Source: Thermoplasmata archaeon
Lineage (GTDB): Archaea; Thermoplasmatota; Thermoplasmata; Lutacidiplasmatales; UBA184
NCBI GenBank assembly: GCA_021821785.1
Contig: JAKACD010000006.1
Location: 1-51,415, forward strand
Direction: 5' to 3'
Length of the DNA: 51,415 nt
Translations under genes and position numbers: made by a program
In this document: piece after piece, positions 36,367-47,072 of the stretch
Numbering within the stretch: the first letter of the stretch is position 1
Layout: each line of letters starts with the position of its first letter
Notes under the pieces: generated by a model
Told to the model about the DNA's origin: nothing
Databases searched by the model: none
Seen by the model: only the letters and a program-made list of their open reading frames with translations

Positions 36367-37680
36367 GTGTCCACTTCGGCTCGCCCGCCGTCGCTTGTAC
36401 CGCCGTACGGCCCGCTGAGCGGGCTCCGCGTCGTCGAATCGGCGCGGTTCGTCGCCGGCCCCTGGGCATCGGCGTACCTCGGCGAGTTCGGCGCCGAGGT
36501 CGTCCACGTCGAAGGTCCCCCGTTCGCTCCCCCGTACGCCGATCCGACCCGCTCGCTCCGCCCGCTCCTTCCCGGTGGGAGCCCCGAGGAGAACGTTTCC
36601 GAGTCCTGGGTCCAGTACTCCCGGAACAAGCTCTCCCTGGGCCTTGACCTGAAGCATCCGGACGGGCGCCGCGTCTTCCTCGACCTGCTCGGCGCCTCCG
36701 ACATCTGGATCGAGTCGTCCCGGCCCGGGACGTACGACAAGCTCGGCCTCTCCGACGAGACCGCGTGGGGGGCCAACCCGAAGCTCACGATCGTCCATGT
36801 CTCGGGCCACGGGCGGACCGGCGAGCCCGCCCGCGTTGCGGCGCCTTCCTACGATCTCACCGCGCAGGCGTTCAGCGGCTACCTTTCGCTGCAAGGGAAT
36901 CCTGACCCCGACCCGCCGATGCGCGCGGGGACCGCCCTGAACGACACCGTGACGGGACTCGCCTCGGCGACCGCGGGCCTCATGGGCTACATCCATGCGC
37001 AGCGGACCGGGAAGGGCCAGTCCGTCGACGTGGCCCAGTACGAGATCTTCTTCGTCCTCCTCGAGAACCTGGCGCTCGACTACTTCATGCGCGGGGTGGT
37101 CCGCGGCCGGTTCGGCTCGGGCCACCAGCGGCTCCACCCCTACGACGTCCATCGGGCCGCCGACGGCTGGGTCGTGGTCGCCGCCCCCACCCCGGAGTCC
37201 TGGCTCCGGCTGAAGGCGCTCATCGGCTTCACCGACCCGGCGTTCGACGACCGCGATTACCGCCTCGCGCACCGAGAGCCGGTCGACCGGGCGATCGCCG
37301 AGTTCTGCCGACAGCGGGACCGGGCCGAGCTCGAGCGCCTCGCCCGGGAGAACGATGTCGCTATCTCCCGGGTCTACGACATTGCCGACATGGCGCGGGA
37401 CCCGCACTACCGGGCACGGGAGATGTTCCTCGAGTGGGACGACCCGGTCGCCGGTCGAGTGAAAGGCCCCGGGGTCGCCCCGAAGTTCTCCGAGACCCCG
37501 GGCGGGGTCTGGCGCGGCGCTCCCTGGCTCGGCCAGGACAACGATCGGGTCTTGCGCGAGCTCCTTCACTACCCCGCGACCGAGGTCGACCGACTTCGGG
37601 CGGAACGGGTCATCGGGGAGGACCCGCCTCGGTCAACGCCGGCGAACGGGACTCCTTTCTACCGGCGCGAGGGTCTGTAG
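36367..37680 (+). CDS. CaiB/BaiF-type (family III) CoA-transferase
   Basis: LSGLRVVESARFVAGPWASAYLGEFGAEVVHVE, NKLSLGLDLKHPDGRRVFLDLL, LTAQAFSGYLSLQGNPDPDPPMRAGTALNDTVTG, GKGQSVDVAQYE; GTG start 36367. Confidence 0.9.
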   Translation: MSTSARPPSLVPPYGPLSGLRVVESARFVAGPWASAYLGEFGAEVVHVEGPPFAPPYADPTRSLRPLLPGGSPEENVSESWVQYSRNKLSLGLDLKHPDGRRVFLDLLGASDIWIESSRPGTYDKLGLSDETAWGANPKLTIVHVSGHGRTGEPARVAAPSYDLTAQAFSGYLSLQGNPDPDPPMRAGTALNDTVTGLASATAGLMGYIHAQRTGKGQSVDVAQYEIFFVLLENLALDYFMRGVVRGRFGSGHQRLHPYDVHRAADGWVVVAAPTPESWLRLKALIGFTDPAFDDRDYRLAHREPVDRAIAEFCRQRDRAELERLARENDVAISRVYDIADMARDPHYRAREMFLEWDDPVAGRVKGPGVAPKFSETPGGVWRGAPWLGQDNDRVLRELLHYPATEVDRLRAERVIGEDPPRSTPANGTPFYRREGL

Positions 37681-37687
37681 CCGCACC

Positions 37688-38839
37688 ATGGGCGAACCGT
37701 TCGACCTTCCGAGCGACCCGATCGTCGACGAGATCCGTGCCGCCGCGGGCCGGTTCGAGCTCGGTCAGCGGTACCGGGACCTCGACCGGGAACCGGCGTT
37801 CCCGTGGAGGGAGTTCCGCGCGCTGGGCGAAGCGGGGCTGGTCGGCCTCCACACCCCGACGGCTCTCGGGGGCCGCGGCCTCTCCGTGGAGCGGACCGGG
37901 ATCGGGCTCTTCCATCTCGGCTACCTCGGCGGGACGGCGTTCGCGAAGCTCTCCCTCCAGCCGGAATTTTCGAGCGTGCTCGCCGAACATGGCGCGGCGC
38001 CGCTTGTCGACGAGTGGTTCCGTCCGATGGTCCGGGGCGAGCGGCTCGTCGGGAACCAGATCACCGAGCCGGGCGCCGGGGCCGATGCCCAGGCGATGGC
38101 GATGGTCGCCACGCCTTCCGGAGAGAGCTACCTTCTCAACGGCGAGAAGAGCGAGGCGGCGTTCGCGCTCGATGCCGGAGCGGCGATCGTGTACGCCCGA
38201 GTCCCGGGCCCGGATCCCCGGCGCGAGATCACGGCCTTCCTCGTTCCCCAGGACCTTCCCGGGATCTCCCGGACGCTCACCGCCGGGGACCTCGGTGAGC
38301 GCTGGATGCGCCGGGGCACCGTCCGCTACGAGAACGTCTCCCTGCCGGCCCGCTACCGCCTCGGCGCGGTGGGGGACGGCTTCCGCTACGTCCGGTCGGA
38401 GCTGACCCGGGAGCACGCGCTCCTCGCCGCGATCTACCTCGGGGTCGCGAGGGCGGCCTGGGACGAGACGGTCGCCTATGTGGGGGAACGGAAGGCGTTC
38501 GGCCGCCCGCTCTCGGCGCAGGAGGCGGTCGCCTTCCCGCTCGTCGCCGACGGCGCGGAGCTACAGTCCGCCTGGCTGTTCACCGAACGCGCGCTCCAGC
38601 GGCTCGACCGAGGCGAGGAGGCGGACAGCGGCGCCGCGCTCGCGAAGTGGATGGCGACCGAGGTCGCGCTCCGCGCGATCGACCACGCCATCCAGTTCCA
38701 CGGGGGCCGGGGCTACTCGAAGGACCTCCCGCACGAGCAGCGCTGGCGGGACGTCCGGAGCGGGCGCATCGCGCACGGGCCGTCGGAGGTCATGCTCCAT
38801 ATCGCGGCGCGCCGGCTCTGGCATCGGACGCCCGGGTAG
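37688..38839 (+). CDS. Acyl-CoA dehydrogenase family protein
   Basis: GNQITEPGAGADAQAMAMVATPSG, YLLNGEKSEA, YVGERKAFGRPLSAQEAVAF, IDHAIQFHGGRGYSKDLPHEQRWRDVR. Confidence 0.92.
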   Translation: MGEPFDLPSDPIVDEIRAAAGRFELGQRYRDLDREPAFPWREFRALGEAGLVGLHTPTALGGRGLSVERTGIGLFHLGYLGGTAFAKLSLQPEFSSVLAEHGAAPLVDEWFRPMVRGERLVGNQITEPGAGADAQAMAMVATPSGESYLLNGEKSEAAFALDAGAAIVYARVPGPDPRREITAFLVPQDLPGISRTLTAGDLGERWMRRGTVRYENVSLPARYRLGAVGDGFRYVRSELTREHALLAAIYLGVARAAWDETVAYVGERKAFGRPLSAQEAVAFPLVADGAELQSAWLFTERALQRLDRGEEADSGAALAKWMATEVALRAIDHAIQFHGGRGYSKDLPHEQRWRDVRSGRIAHGPSEVMLHIAARRLWHRTPG

Positions 38840-38860
38840 GGGCGCCCCACCCCCCGGGAC

Positions 38861-40195
38861 CTAGGTCGCCTTCGAGGAGGCGGACCGCGCGCGCCCGGCG
38901 CGTCCGGGCTCCGGCGACGCCGACTTCGGCCGCTCCTGGAACTGCTCGGCCTCGGTCGAGCCGTCCATCGCGAGCGTGGTGCTCAAGCCGCCCGAGAGGA
39001 CCTGGGCGACGTCGTCGAAGTAGCCGGTGCCGACGAACGACTGGTGCTTCACGGCGGCGTAGCCCTCCTCCTCGGCCCGGAACTCCTCCTCCTGAAGGTC
39101 GGAGTAGGCCGCCATCCCCCGCGTCGAGTAGCTCTTCGCGAGCTGGAACATCGAGAGGTTCAGCGCGTGGAAGCCGGCGAGGGTGACGAACTGGAACTTG
39201 TAGCCCATCTCGGCGATCGTCGACTGGAACTCGGCGATGACGTCGGGCGGGAGCTTCTTGCGCCAGTTGAACGAAGGGGAGCAGTTGTACGCGAGGATCT
39301 TTCCCGGGAACTGCGCGTGGACCTCCCGCGCGAACCGCTCGGCCTCATCGAGGTCGGGGCCGGCGGTCTCGAACCAGAGGAGGTCGGAGTAGGGCGCATA
39401 GGCGATCCCGCGGGCGATCGCCATGTCGAGCCCGCCCGTGATCTCGAAGAAGCCCTCGGGCGTCCGCTTGCCGGTCAGGAACTTCTCGTCCCGCGCGTCG
39501 ACGTCGCTCGTCAGGAGCTTGGCCGAGAGCGCGTCCGTGCGGGCGACCAGGACCGTAGGGACCCCGAGCACGTCCGCGGCGAGCCGGGCCGCCCACAACT
39601 TCTGGTTGAACTCGCGGGTCGGAACGAGCACCTTGCCGCCCATGTGCCCGCATTTCTTCACGGACGCGAGCTGGTCCTCAAGGTGAAGGCCGGCCGTGCC
39701 CGCGTCGATCAGGGCTTTCGTGAGCTCGAAGACGTTCAGGTTCCCTCCGAACCCCGCCTCCCCGTCCGCGACGATGGGGGCGTACCAGTAGGTATCGTCC
39801 TTGCCGAGGGAGTGCTGCTTCTCGTCCTCCCGCCGGAAGGCGTTGTTGATGCGGCGGACGAGGTGGGGCATCGAGTCCGCGGGGTAGAGGCTCTGGTCGG
39901 GGTAGGTCTGGTCGGCGTCGTTCGCGTCGGCGGCGACCTGCCAGCCGCTCGCGTAGATCGCAGGGAGGCCGCCGGCGACCATCTGGACCGCCTGGGTGCC
40001 GCTCAGGGCGCCGAGCGTGGGGACATAGGGTTGGGAGTGAAGCAACCGCCAGAGTCGCTGGGCACCGAGCGTGGCGAGGGTGTACTCGATGCGGACGGAG
40101 CCCCGCAGGCGCTCCACGTCCTCGGCCTTGTACGGCCGTACGATCCCCTGCCAGCGTTCGCTCTTTTTCCACTCCGCCCCCAGACCCTCCTTCAT
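38861..40195 (-). CDS. aceA: Isocitrate lyase
   Basis: [78 protein letters not shown]. Confidence 0.96.
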   Translation of the reverse strand: MKEGLGAEWKKSERWQGIVRPYKAEDVERLRGSVRIEYTLATLGAQRLWRLLHSQPYVPTLGALSGTQAVQMVAGGLPAIYASGWQVAADANDADQTYPDQSLYPADSMPHLVRRINNAFRREDEKQHSLGKDDTYWYAPIVADGEAGFGGNLNVFELTKALIDAGTAGLHLEDQLASVKKCGHMGGKVLVPTREFNQKLWAARLAADVLGVPTVLVARTDALSAKLLTSDVDARDEKFLTGKRTPEGFFEITGGLDMAIARGIAYAPYSDLLWFETAGPDLDEAERFAREVHAQFPGKILAYNCSPSFNWRKKLPPDVIAEFQSTIAEMGYKFQFVTLAGFHALNLSMFQLAKSYSTRGMAAYSDLQEEEFRAEEEGYAAVKHQSFVGTGYFDDVAQVLSGGLSTTLAMDGSTEAEQFQERPKSASPEPGRAGRARSASSKAT

Positions 40196-41892
40196 GGCTC
40201 GTTACCTCCGGCCCCGTCCCCCAGGTAGGGGTACGCGTACTCGGTGATAAACTCCTCGAAAGTGGGTGCCGAGACGACTCGGTCGATGAGGTCCCGGGCA
40301 CGCGCGAGGGTCGGAGAATCGGTCCCTCCGGATTCGGCCCGGAAGCGCTCGGATTCTGAGTCGAGGTACTGACGGACCAGGGCGCGGTCGACCCGGCCCC
40401 CCGCCTCGAGCGGGGCGCCGTGACGGATCCATTGCCATAGCTGGGAGCGGGCGATCTCGACCGTGGCGGCGTCCTCCATCAGGTGGTCGATCGGGACGCA
40501 GCCGGTGCCGCCGAGCCAAGCCTCGAGGTAGCGGAGCGCGACCCGGGTGTTCCGCCGGACCCCCTCCGCGGTCACCGTGCCCTTCGGGATGACCAGGAGC
40601 TGCCCGGGACCGATGCGTTCCGTCGAGAGCGGTCGGTCGATCTGGTTGGCGGTCGGCATCTCCTCGTCGAAGACCCGCATCGCGACCGGCACGAGCCCCG
40701 GATGCGCGACCCAGGTCCCATCATGTCCTGCCCGGACCTCGCGCTCCTTGTCGGCGATGACCCGCGCCATCGCCTCCTCGTTCGCGGCCGGGTCCCCCTT
40801 GATCGGGATCTGGGCGGCCATCCCTCCCATCGCGTGGGCGCCGCGCCGGTGGCAGGTTCGGATCAGGAGATGGGTGTAGGCCGTGAGGAACGGAGTGGTC
40901 ATCGCGAGCTGGGCTCGGTCGGGGAAGACGCGATGCGGGTCGTCCCGAACCTGCTTGAGGAAGCTGAACAGGTAGTCCCACCGGCCGCAGTTCAGGCCGG
41001 CCGAGTGGTCCCGAAGCTCGTAGAGGATCTCGTCCATCTGGAACGCGGCCGGGAGCGTCTCGATCAGGACCGTGGCGCGGATCGTGCCGGGGGCGAGGCC
41101 CAGGCGTTTCTCGGAATAGACGAAGACGTCGTTCCAGAGCCGGGCTTCGAGGTAATGCTCGAGCTTGGGCAGGTAGAAGTACGGTCCGGTGCCCCGCGCG
41201 ATCAGCTCCGACGCGTTGTGGAATAGGTAGAGGCCCAAATCGAAGAGGCTCGCGGAGACCGCCCGGCCCCCGGCGAGCACATGACGTTCCTCGAGATGCC
41301 AGCCGCGCGGCCGCATCATGAGCGTCGCCGTTCGATCGTTGAGGCGGTACTCCCGGCCCTCGGGAGAGCGGTAGCGGATCGACCGGCGAACGGCATCGCG
41401 CAGGTGGACCTGCCCCGCCACGGTCCCGGGCCACGTCGGGGCGTGCGAGTCCTCAAAGTCGGCCATGAAGACCTTCGCCCCCGAGTTGAGGGCGTTGATG
41501 ATCATCTTCCGGTCGACCGGGCCCGTGATCTCGACGCGGCGGTCGGTGAGGTCCTTCGGCGGTGGTGGGACCTTCCATCGGCCGGCGCGCACCCGCCGGG
41601 TCTCGGCAGGGAACGCAGGGACCCGACCCGCGGCGAGCGTGGCCCGAAACCCGCCCCGACCCGCCAATAGGCGACGACGGGTCGGCTCGAACCGTTCGAT
41701 CAGCTCGCGGAGGAAGTCGAGCGCCTCGGGCGTCAGGACCTCGTCCGAACGCGGTACCTCGGTCCCTCGGACCTCGAGCGGACCTCGGACCCGGGTGGGG
41801 GACGCGCGACGGCCGACCGACCCGGTTCCGCGTACGGGCCGCCGGTTCGGGCGGGGCGGTCGACCGATCCTGCGGGCCCGGCCCGGTCCCAT
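40192..41892 (-). CDS. aceB: Malate synthase A type
   Basis: [124 protein letters not shown]. Confidence 0.95.
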   Translation of the reverse strand: MGPGRARRIGRPPRPNRRPVRGTGSVGRRASPTRVRGPLEVRGTEVPRSDEVLTPEALDFLRELIERFEPTRRRLLAGRGGFRATLAAGRVPAFPAETRRVRAGRWKVPPPPKDLTDRRVEITGPVDRKMIINALNSGAKVFMADFEDSHAPTWPGTVAGQVHLRDAVRRSIRYRSPEGREYRLNDRTATLMMRPRGWHLEERHVLAGGRAVSASLFDLGLYLFHNASELIARGTGPYFYLPKLEHYLEARLWNDVFVYSEKRLGLAPGTIRATVLIETLPAAFQMDEILYELRDHSAGLNCGRWDYLFSFLKQVRDDPHRVFPDRAQLAMTTPFLTAYTHLLIRTCHRRGAHAMGGMAAQIPIKGDPAANEEAMARVIADKEREVRAGHDGTWVAHPGLVPVAMRVFDEEMPTANQIDRPLSTERIGPGQLLVIPKGTVTAEGVRRNTRVALRYLEAWLGGTGCVPIDHLMEDAATVEIARSQLWQWIRHGAPLEAGGRVDRALVRQYLDSESERFRAESGGTDSPTLARARDLIDRVVSAPTFEEFITEYAYPYLGDGAGGNEP

Positions 41893-42020
41893 TCTGGCTC
41901 CCTAGTGCGTCCGCCCCAAAAGAGTTCCCCCGAGCGCATTTCCGATGGGTTGAAGCGCGGGGGCTCTGTCGGACACCCCAGCGCCCGGTTCATGCGGCCC
42001 CCCACGTCCGAACTTACGCG

Positions 42021-42027
42021 TTATAAG
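42021..42027 (+). promoter_or_regulatory. TATA-like box (TTATAAG), ~25 nt before GTG 42049
   Basis: acgcgTTATAAGtcc in a GC-rich context; spacing fits a leaderless transcript. Confidence 0.5.
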
Positions 42028-42048
42028 TCCCCGGGAGGCTCCGACGCC

Positions 42049-43362
42049 GTGTCGGAAGCTCCGACCTTGGGCACTCCGCTCTCTCTGCTCACGCTCGCGG
42101 AGACGCGACGGTACATCCGCCGTTCGCACGCGATCATGATGACGGTCACCTTCGTCCTCCTCTACGCGCTCGGCTCGATGGTGATCGGGGGCATGCTCAT
42201 CCTCGCGAACCTGACCGGAGGGACGGTCGTCCAGATCGTATGGGGCAACGGCCTCGGGACGGACTTCTGGAACTATCCCGGCCTCCTGATCATCGCTCCG
42301 TGGGGCATCGTTGACCTGCCGATGTTTGCGACGGTCTCGATGGTGTTCGTCTCAATCGGGGTCGGCATGGGGATGTCGGTGGCGGTCCTGCTCGGGGTCG
42401 CGATGGTCCGCTCGCGCCGAGCGTCGCTCGGGCGGCCCGCCTCCGTCGGTTCGATCGCGGGCCTCACCCCCGCGATGATCGCGCTCGTGACGCTGGGAGC
42501 CTGCTGCTCCACCACGGCCGCGGCCACCGCCGGCGTAGGCATCGTCGCCCATGCGAGCGGCACGACGACTACGAACCTCCTCGTGAACACCTGGTACCTC
42601 GGTGTCTTCCAGATGGCGGTCATGTACGTCGCCCTCTTCGCCCAGGAGCTGGTCCTGCGGGTCTACGGCGGGATCCTGGGGCTCTCGGGCCGCGACGCGA
42701 GCCGGATCTACGTGGCTCCCCCGGTCGATCGCCGGTACGTTGCCGGGATCCTGCTGCGGGTCGCCCTCATGGTGGGCGGCATCACCTGGTCGCTCGCGAT
42801 GCTGGTCGATTGGACGACGACCGGACCGTTCTCCGCCTCCGCCGCCCTGTGGACGCGCTGGATCCTCGAACACCAGGTCCCGGCGTTCCTCGCGATCCTG
42901 GTCGCGCTGTTCCCGAACGGAACCTTCGCGGTCCTCCGGGACCTCGCGCGGTACCCCGGGCTCGCCGTTCGCGCGCTCCTCGTGGCGGGCGGCCTGCTGC
43001 TGCTCGTCGGAGCACCGCCCCCGCTGGCCGGATGGGGGCTCGAAGGGTTCGGAAACGAGCTCATGGGGGCGCTCGGGCTCCCCGTCGCCTGGGGGGCGGT
43101 CGCACCGGTGTATCCCCTCGGGTGGACCCTCGCCGTGCGTTGGGGGCTCCAGTATGTCCTCCTCGGAGCGTTTGCGATCTCCGTCGGGATCGCGCCGAGA
43201 CTCGCGCTACGCCCTCTCGGCTGGACCGTGGGGCAGTTTGTTCCGGCCAAGCCCGCCGCGGCGGGCCCGGCTCCCCATGGGTTGGCGCCGACCCCGACCG
43301 AGCCGCCCGCGGGACCCCGCGAGCCGGTCTCGTCCGTCGGTGCGGTCGCCGACGGCCCGTGA
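42049..43362 (+). CDS. Polytopic membrane protein of unknown function with intramembrane Cys-Cys motif
   Basis: Many predicted TMs; LVTLGACCSTTAAATAGVGIVAHASG; start revised to GTG 42049 from the TATA-like box. Confidence 0.8.
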   Translation: MSEAPTLGTPLSLLTLAETRRYIRRSHAIMMTVTFVLLYALGSMVIGGMLILANLTGGTVVQIVWGNGLGTDFWNYPGLLIIAPWGIVDLPMFATVSMVFVSIGVGMGMSVAVLLGVAMVRSRRASLGRPASVGSIAGLTPAMIALVTLGACCSTTAAATAGVGIVAHASGTTTTNLLVNTWYLGVFQMAVMYVALFAQELVLRVYGGILGLSGRDASRIYVAPPVDRRYVAGILLRVALMVGGITWSLAMLVDWTTTGPFSASAALWTRWILEHQVPAFLAILVALFPNGTFAVLRDLARYPGLAVRALLVAGGLLLLVGAPPPLAGWGLEGFGNELMGALGLPVAWGAVAPVYPLGWTLAVRWGLQYVLLGAFAISVGIAPRLALRPLGWTVGQFVPAKPAAAGPAPHGLAPTPTEPPAGPREPVSSVGAVADGP

Positions 43363-43394
43363 TCTCGGCAGGGTGGGACGGAGCGTCCTAAAGG

Positions 43395-45527
43395 ATGCTG
43401 GCGGCCACTATCGTCCTCGCGCTTCTCGCGGCCGGGATGGCGGCGGCGACCGCGTACCTCGTGCGTTGGGCGTCGGAGGCGAGGACCCCGCTCCGCGCCT
43501 CGACCGTCCTCTTCCTCCTGCTCATGATGGTGGCGATGGTCGTCGGGTCCGCGGTCTACTACGCCGACCCCGGCCCCGCGTCCCTCGTAGACGGATTCTG
43601 GGTCGCGAGCGCGCTCATGTCCGTGAGCGTCCTCCAGGTCTTCCTCGGGTTCCTCGTCGAGGTCCGCCACCGAGGAACGGAGGGGGCGTTGCCCCCGCCG
43701 CCGCTTCGGCATGTGCGGACGTTCGTCGCTTCGATCCTGCTCCTCGTTCTCGCGAACGAGTTCCTGATGGGCTGGACCTTCCAGTCGGCCATCGGCGCCC
43801 CGATCTCGATCGGCCTCGGAAGTGCCGGGGCGCTCTTCGCGGGCCTCGCGGCGGTGGTGGCCTCGCCGTGGTTCCTGTTCACGATGGCGGCCGAGATGTT
43901 CCTCACCGCCTACTTCCTCCGGCACCGCCTCCCCCGCGCGGTCACCTTCGTGCTGGTCTCGCAGTCGGGGATCATGCTGCTCTCCCCGCCGGCGCTCGCC
44001 TCGCCGGTCTGGGTCGCCCTCTCGGTCTCCCTCGCGAGCGCGGTGATGATCGCTCTCTTCGTGTTCCTGATGGAGTATCTCTACCGGTCGAAGGAGCTTG
44101 CCCGCGGGTTCTCGATCTACCTCGTCCGGCTGCTCTGGGTCTATGGCCTCATGATGGCCGGCCTGTACGTCTGGCTCGTCTACGGGGACGGGCTCGTCTT
44201 CGCCGCGGCCGTGGTCCTCGAGATGGTCCTCTACTTCGAGCTCGTGGTCCGTCCCGAACGGATCCGTCCCGAGGACCGGTTGGCCTGGCACACCCGGCCG
44301 AACTGGGCGTTCCAGCTCCTCGCCGGGATCTTCGTCGCCGAGCTGTTCATGGGCGCGCTGCTCGATGCCCAGCTGTTCGGCTCGGTGTTCACGGACGCCC
44401 TACCGGCCCTCGCGCTATCGGGCAGCGCCGCGACCGTCGTCTACCACGCCGTCTACAACGGGTTCTGGTTCGTCGCGCTCACCACGGGGTCGACCTGGTT
44501 CCTCGTGATGATGGGGTTCGAGATGGGGACGCTCGTCGCCTTCAAGTTCCGCGAGACCCGGAGCCGCGAGACGCGGGTCCGCCTCGGGTTGATGATGGGG
44601 TCGTACGCCGCGTTCGCGGTCTTCTTCCCGAGCCAGTACTACTCGATGGTGTTCCCGCGGCTCGCGGCCGGCACCCACGTGCCGGTCCTCGGCTGGAGCA
44701 TGGGGATCGGCTCGGCGCCGCTCGCGGTCGGGGTCTTCGGGGTCGTCCTCGCCACCTACGGGATCACAGGGGGGCTCTCGTTCCTGTTCGGTCGGCGAGC
44801 GATCTGCTCGACGTTCTGCACGGCGCCGCTCATGTTCCAGGGGACGGCGATCGACTCGATGAAGAGCTTCAACCGCTCGAGCCCGCTCGCTCGCAAGTAC
44901 TTGTCCAGTCGATTCTCCCGAGCGTACTCCGCGACGATGACGGTGGCGCTCCTCTCCCTCGCCCTCGCCTCGGTGGCCTCCTACCTCGACACCACCGGTG
45001 CCGTGAACGTGACGATCCTCGGCGCCGACCCGACGGTCTTCCTGTTCGCGCTCTACTTCGGCGTCCTATGGTACGTCCTCTTCGTCACGATCCCGTACGC
45101 CGGGAACTACAACTGCGTCACGATGGGCTGGTGCTACACCGGGGCCATCAGCCAGGCGTTCAGCCGGATCGGATTCTTCCGCCTCAAGGTCCGCGACAAG
45201 GAGGTCTGCCGTCGATGCACCACGGTCGACTGCGCCCGGTCCTGTCCGGTCGGACTCGTGGACATGCCCGGGCACTTCCGCCAGAAAGGAGAGTTCCGCA
45301 GCTCGAAGTGCTGCGGCGTCGGTGACTGCGTGGAGGCCTGCCCGTACGGGAACATGTACTTCTGGGACGTTCGCCACTGGCTGCGAGCGAAGCTGAGACT
45401 TCCCGAGGAGCCCGCCCCCGTCCGACTCCCCATGGTCCCGGCGAGGTCGAGCGTTTCGGCTCCCGCTCCTGAGCGGTCGTCCGCGGCCACTTCCCGGCCC
45501 GCGGCCGTCCCGTCCCCCCGGCCCTGA
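43395..45527 (+). CDS. Polytopic membrane protein with NapH/NosR-like cysteines and C-terminal bis-4Fe-4S ferredoxin domain
   Basis: 710 aa; long TM region, then RRAICSTFCTAPL, NYNCVTMGWCYTG, CRRCTTVDCARSCPVG, CCGVGDCVEACPYG. Confidence 0.8.
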   Translation: MLAATIVLALLAAGMAAATAYLVRWASEARTPLRASTVLFLLLMMVAMVVGSAVYYADPGPASLVDGFWVASALMSVSVLQVFLGFLVEVRHRGTEGALPPPPLRHVRTFVASILLLVLANEFLMGWTFQSAIGAPISIGLGSAGALFAGLAAVVASPWFLFTMAAEMFLTAYFLRHRLPRAVTFVLVSQSGIMLLSPPALASPVWVALSVSLASAVMIALFVFLMEYLYRSKELARGFSIYLVRLLWVYGLMMAGLYVWLVYGDGLVFAAAVVLEMVLYFELVVRPERIRPEDRLAWHTRPNWAFQLLAGIFVAELFMGALLDAQLFGSVFTDALPALALSGSAATVVYHAVYNGFWFVALTTGSTWFLVMMGFEMGTLVAFKFRETRSRETRVRLGLMMGSYAAFAVFFPSQYYSMVFPRLAAGTHVPVLGWSMGIGSAPLAVGVFGVVLATYGITGGLSFLFGRRAICSTFCTAPLMFQGTAIDSMKSFNRSSPLARKYLSSRFSRAYSATMTVALLSLALASVASYLDTTGAVNVTILGADPTVFLFALYFGVLWYVLFVTIPYAGNYNCVTMGWCYTGAISQAFSRIGFFRLKVRDKEVCRRCTTVDCARSCPVGLVDMPGHFRQKGEFRSSKCCGVGDCVEACPYGNMYFWDVRHWLRAKLRLPEEPAPVRLPMVPARSSVSAPAPERSSAATSRPAAVPSPRP

Positions 45528-45546
45528 GCGCGCCGAGCCCGAACGG

Positions 45547-46842
45547 CTACGCGCGGGGGTCGGCCGGCGCGAAGAGCATCCCTTCCGCGACCTTCGGCAG
45601 GAACATCGTCGATTTGTGGGCCATGACGGCCCCCGTTCCGAACGCCCTGACCTCGATCCCGTGCTCGGTGAGCGAAGGAAGGAGGAGCGCCGTGCCCACT
45701 TCCCCGGGACCGTGACCGGCCCGCACACGATCGAACGCCGCGCGCGGAGAGCGCACGAACTCAAGCTCGTGGGGATCGACCCTTAGGCGCCCCTCGAGGA
45801 ACCCGTGGAGGAGGTCGAAGTCGGCGCCAACATCGTCGCTCGCCGCGCCCCGAACCTCGTAGCAGGACTCGCCATCCGTGGCCAAGAACCCGCGATGCCC
45901 CTCGGCGCGCATCTCCGCGAGCCGAAGTATCGCCGAGGCGGGCGACACGGGCGGCTCGACCGAGAGGACCGTCGGGAACTCCTTCCGCGCGGCCGCGACC
46001 ATCTCCTCGAACGGGACCGTGGTGACGGGAAGGACGCGGTGCCATGGGAGGAGCTGGAGCGCTCGGTCCTGGCCGTTCACGAGCATGGTGAGCGGCGCGG
46101 TCGGTCGGCCCTCGTAGTGGCGGTGCGCGGCCGCGGTAAACCGATGATGGCCGTCGAGGATCAGGAGGCGAAGGTCGGCCACGATCGAGCGCAGGAACTC
46201 CACGGCCTCCGGGTCGTCGATCCGCCAGAGCCGGTGGGTCGTCCCGTCGAGGGTCGCCTCCGCGACCGGCGGGACCGTGCTGGTGAAGGAGAGTCCCCGC
46301 CGGTCGAGGCCCAGGAGGCGCTCGAGCTCGTCGTTGAGCCGGTGGTCGGGCTGGTGGTACCCGGCCAGGATCGGTGCGAACGTCGTGCCGGTCGCGTCGG
46401 TCAGCGCGACCCGTTCGTCGACCCGATCGTTGAACGTGCGCTCGTGGAGCGCCACGGAGTCGTGTCCGAGCTTCGCGAAGTCGAGCGCACCTACGAGGCC
46501 GAGGAGGAGGTACTCCGGGCGCCGCGCGGCGGGGGCGATCGTCTCGACGATGTCGACGGGGGGAACGTACCGGATCCCGTAGACATAGTACGAGGGCCGT
46601 TCGTCCCGCTGGTACGCTCGGGCGCGGAGCGCCTCCTCCAGTCGACCGACCGCGGAACGGACGAACTCGTCGACGGGAACGGTCCGCGGGCGGGGTACGA
46701 ACTGGGCCGCGTTCGACGGGTGCCGCGCGAACCGTATCAGTTCGGCATCCGAAAGAGTGTCGTAGACCGGACAGACGAGCTCGCTCGGGTCCGCGACCGA
46801 AGGGTTCGGGTGCCAGGCACGGGTCGGGGAGAGGTCCACCAT
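45547..46842 (-). CDS. DUF1015 family protein (ParB-like superfamily member, function unassigned)
   Basis: VCPVYDTLSDAE, LLILDGHHRFTAAAHRHYEG, MLVNGQDRALQLLPWHRVL. Confidence 0.85.
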   Translation of the reverse strand: MVDLSPTRAWHPNPSVADPSELVCPVYDTLSDAELIRFARHPSNAAQFVPRPRTVPVDEFVRSAVGRLEEALRARAYQRDERPSYYVYGIRYVPPVDIVETIAPAARRPEYLLLGLVGALDFAKLGHDSVALHERTFNDRVDERVALTDATGTTFAPILAGYHQPDHRLNDELERLLGLDRRGLSFTSTVPPVAEATLDGTTHRLWRIDDPEAVEFLRSIVADLRLLILDGHHRFTAAAHRHYEGRPTAPLTMLVNGQDRALQLLPWHRVLPVTTVPFEEMVAAARKEFPTVLSVEPPVSPASAILRLAEMRAEGHRGFLATDGESCYEVRGAASDDVGADFDLLHGFLEGRLRVDPHELEFVRSPRAAFDRVRAGHGPGEVGTALLLPSLTEHGIEVRAFGTGAVMAHKSTMFLPKVAEGMLFAPADPRA

Positions 46843-47072
46843 GCTCTCGGTTCGCCTCGCGGCGGACGACCTCCCGCTAATAAGGCGCTCGGGCGCCGAC
46901 GGCCGGCCCCCGTCCGACTCCTCCGGCGGACGGATCGGTTGTTAGGCGAGGTTGACGGAGTCCGTATTATGCTGTGGGCGTATGTACTACTGGGTCCCGA
47001 GGGCGACCTTCGAGTAGAGGCGCCGCGTCTTTTGGGCACCCTCGGGGCCCACCCCCGAGCTCTCGGGGTTCC

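Noticed and set aside
46843-47072. Possible tRNA or small RNA in the gap between the DUF1015 and SRPBCC-like genes
   Set aside because: No T-loop (GTTCRANNC) or acceptor/anticodon stem arrangement could be found by eye.
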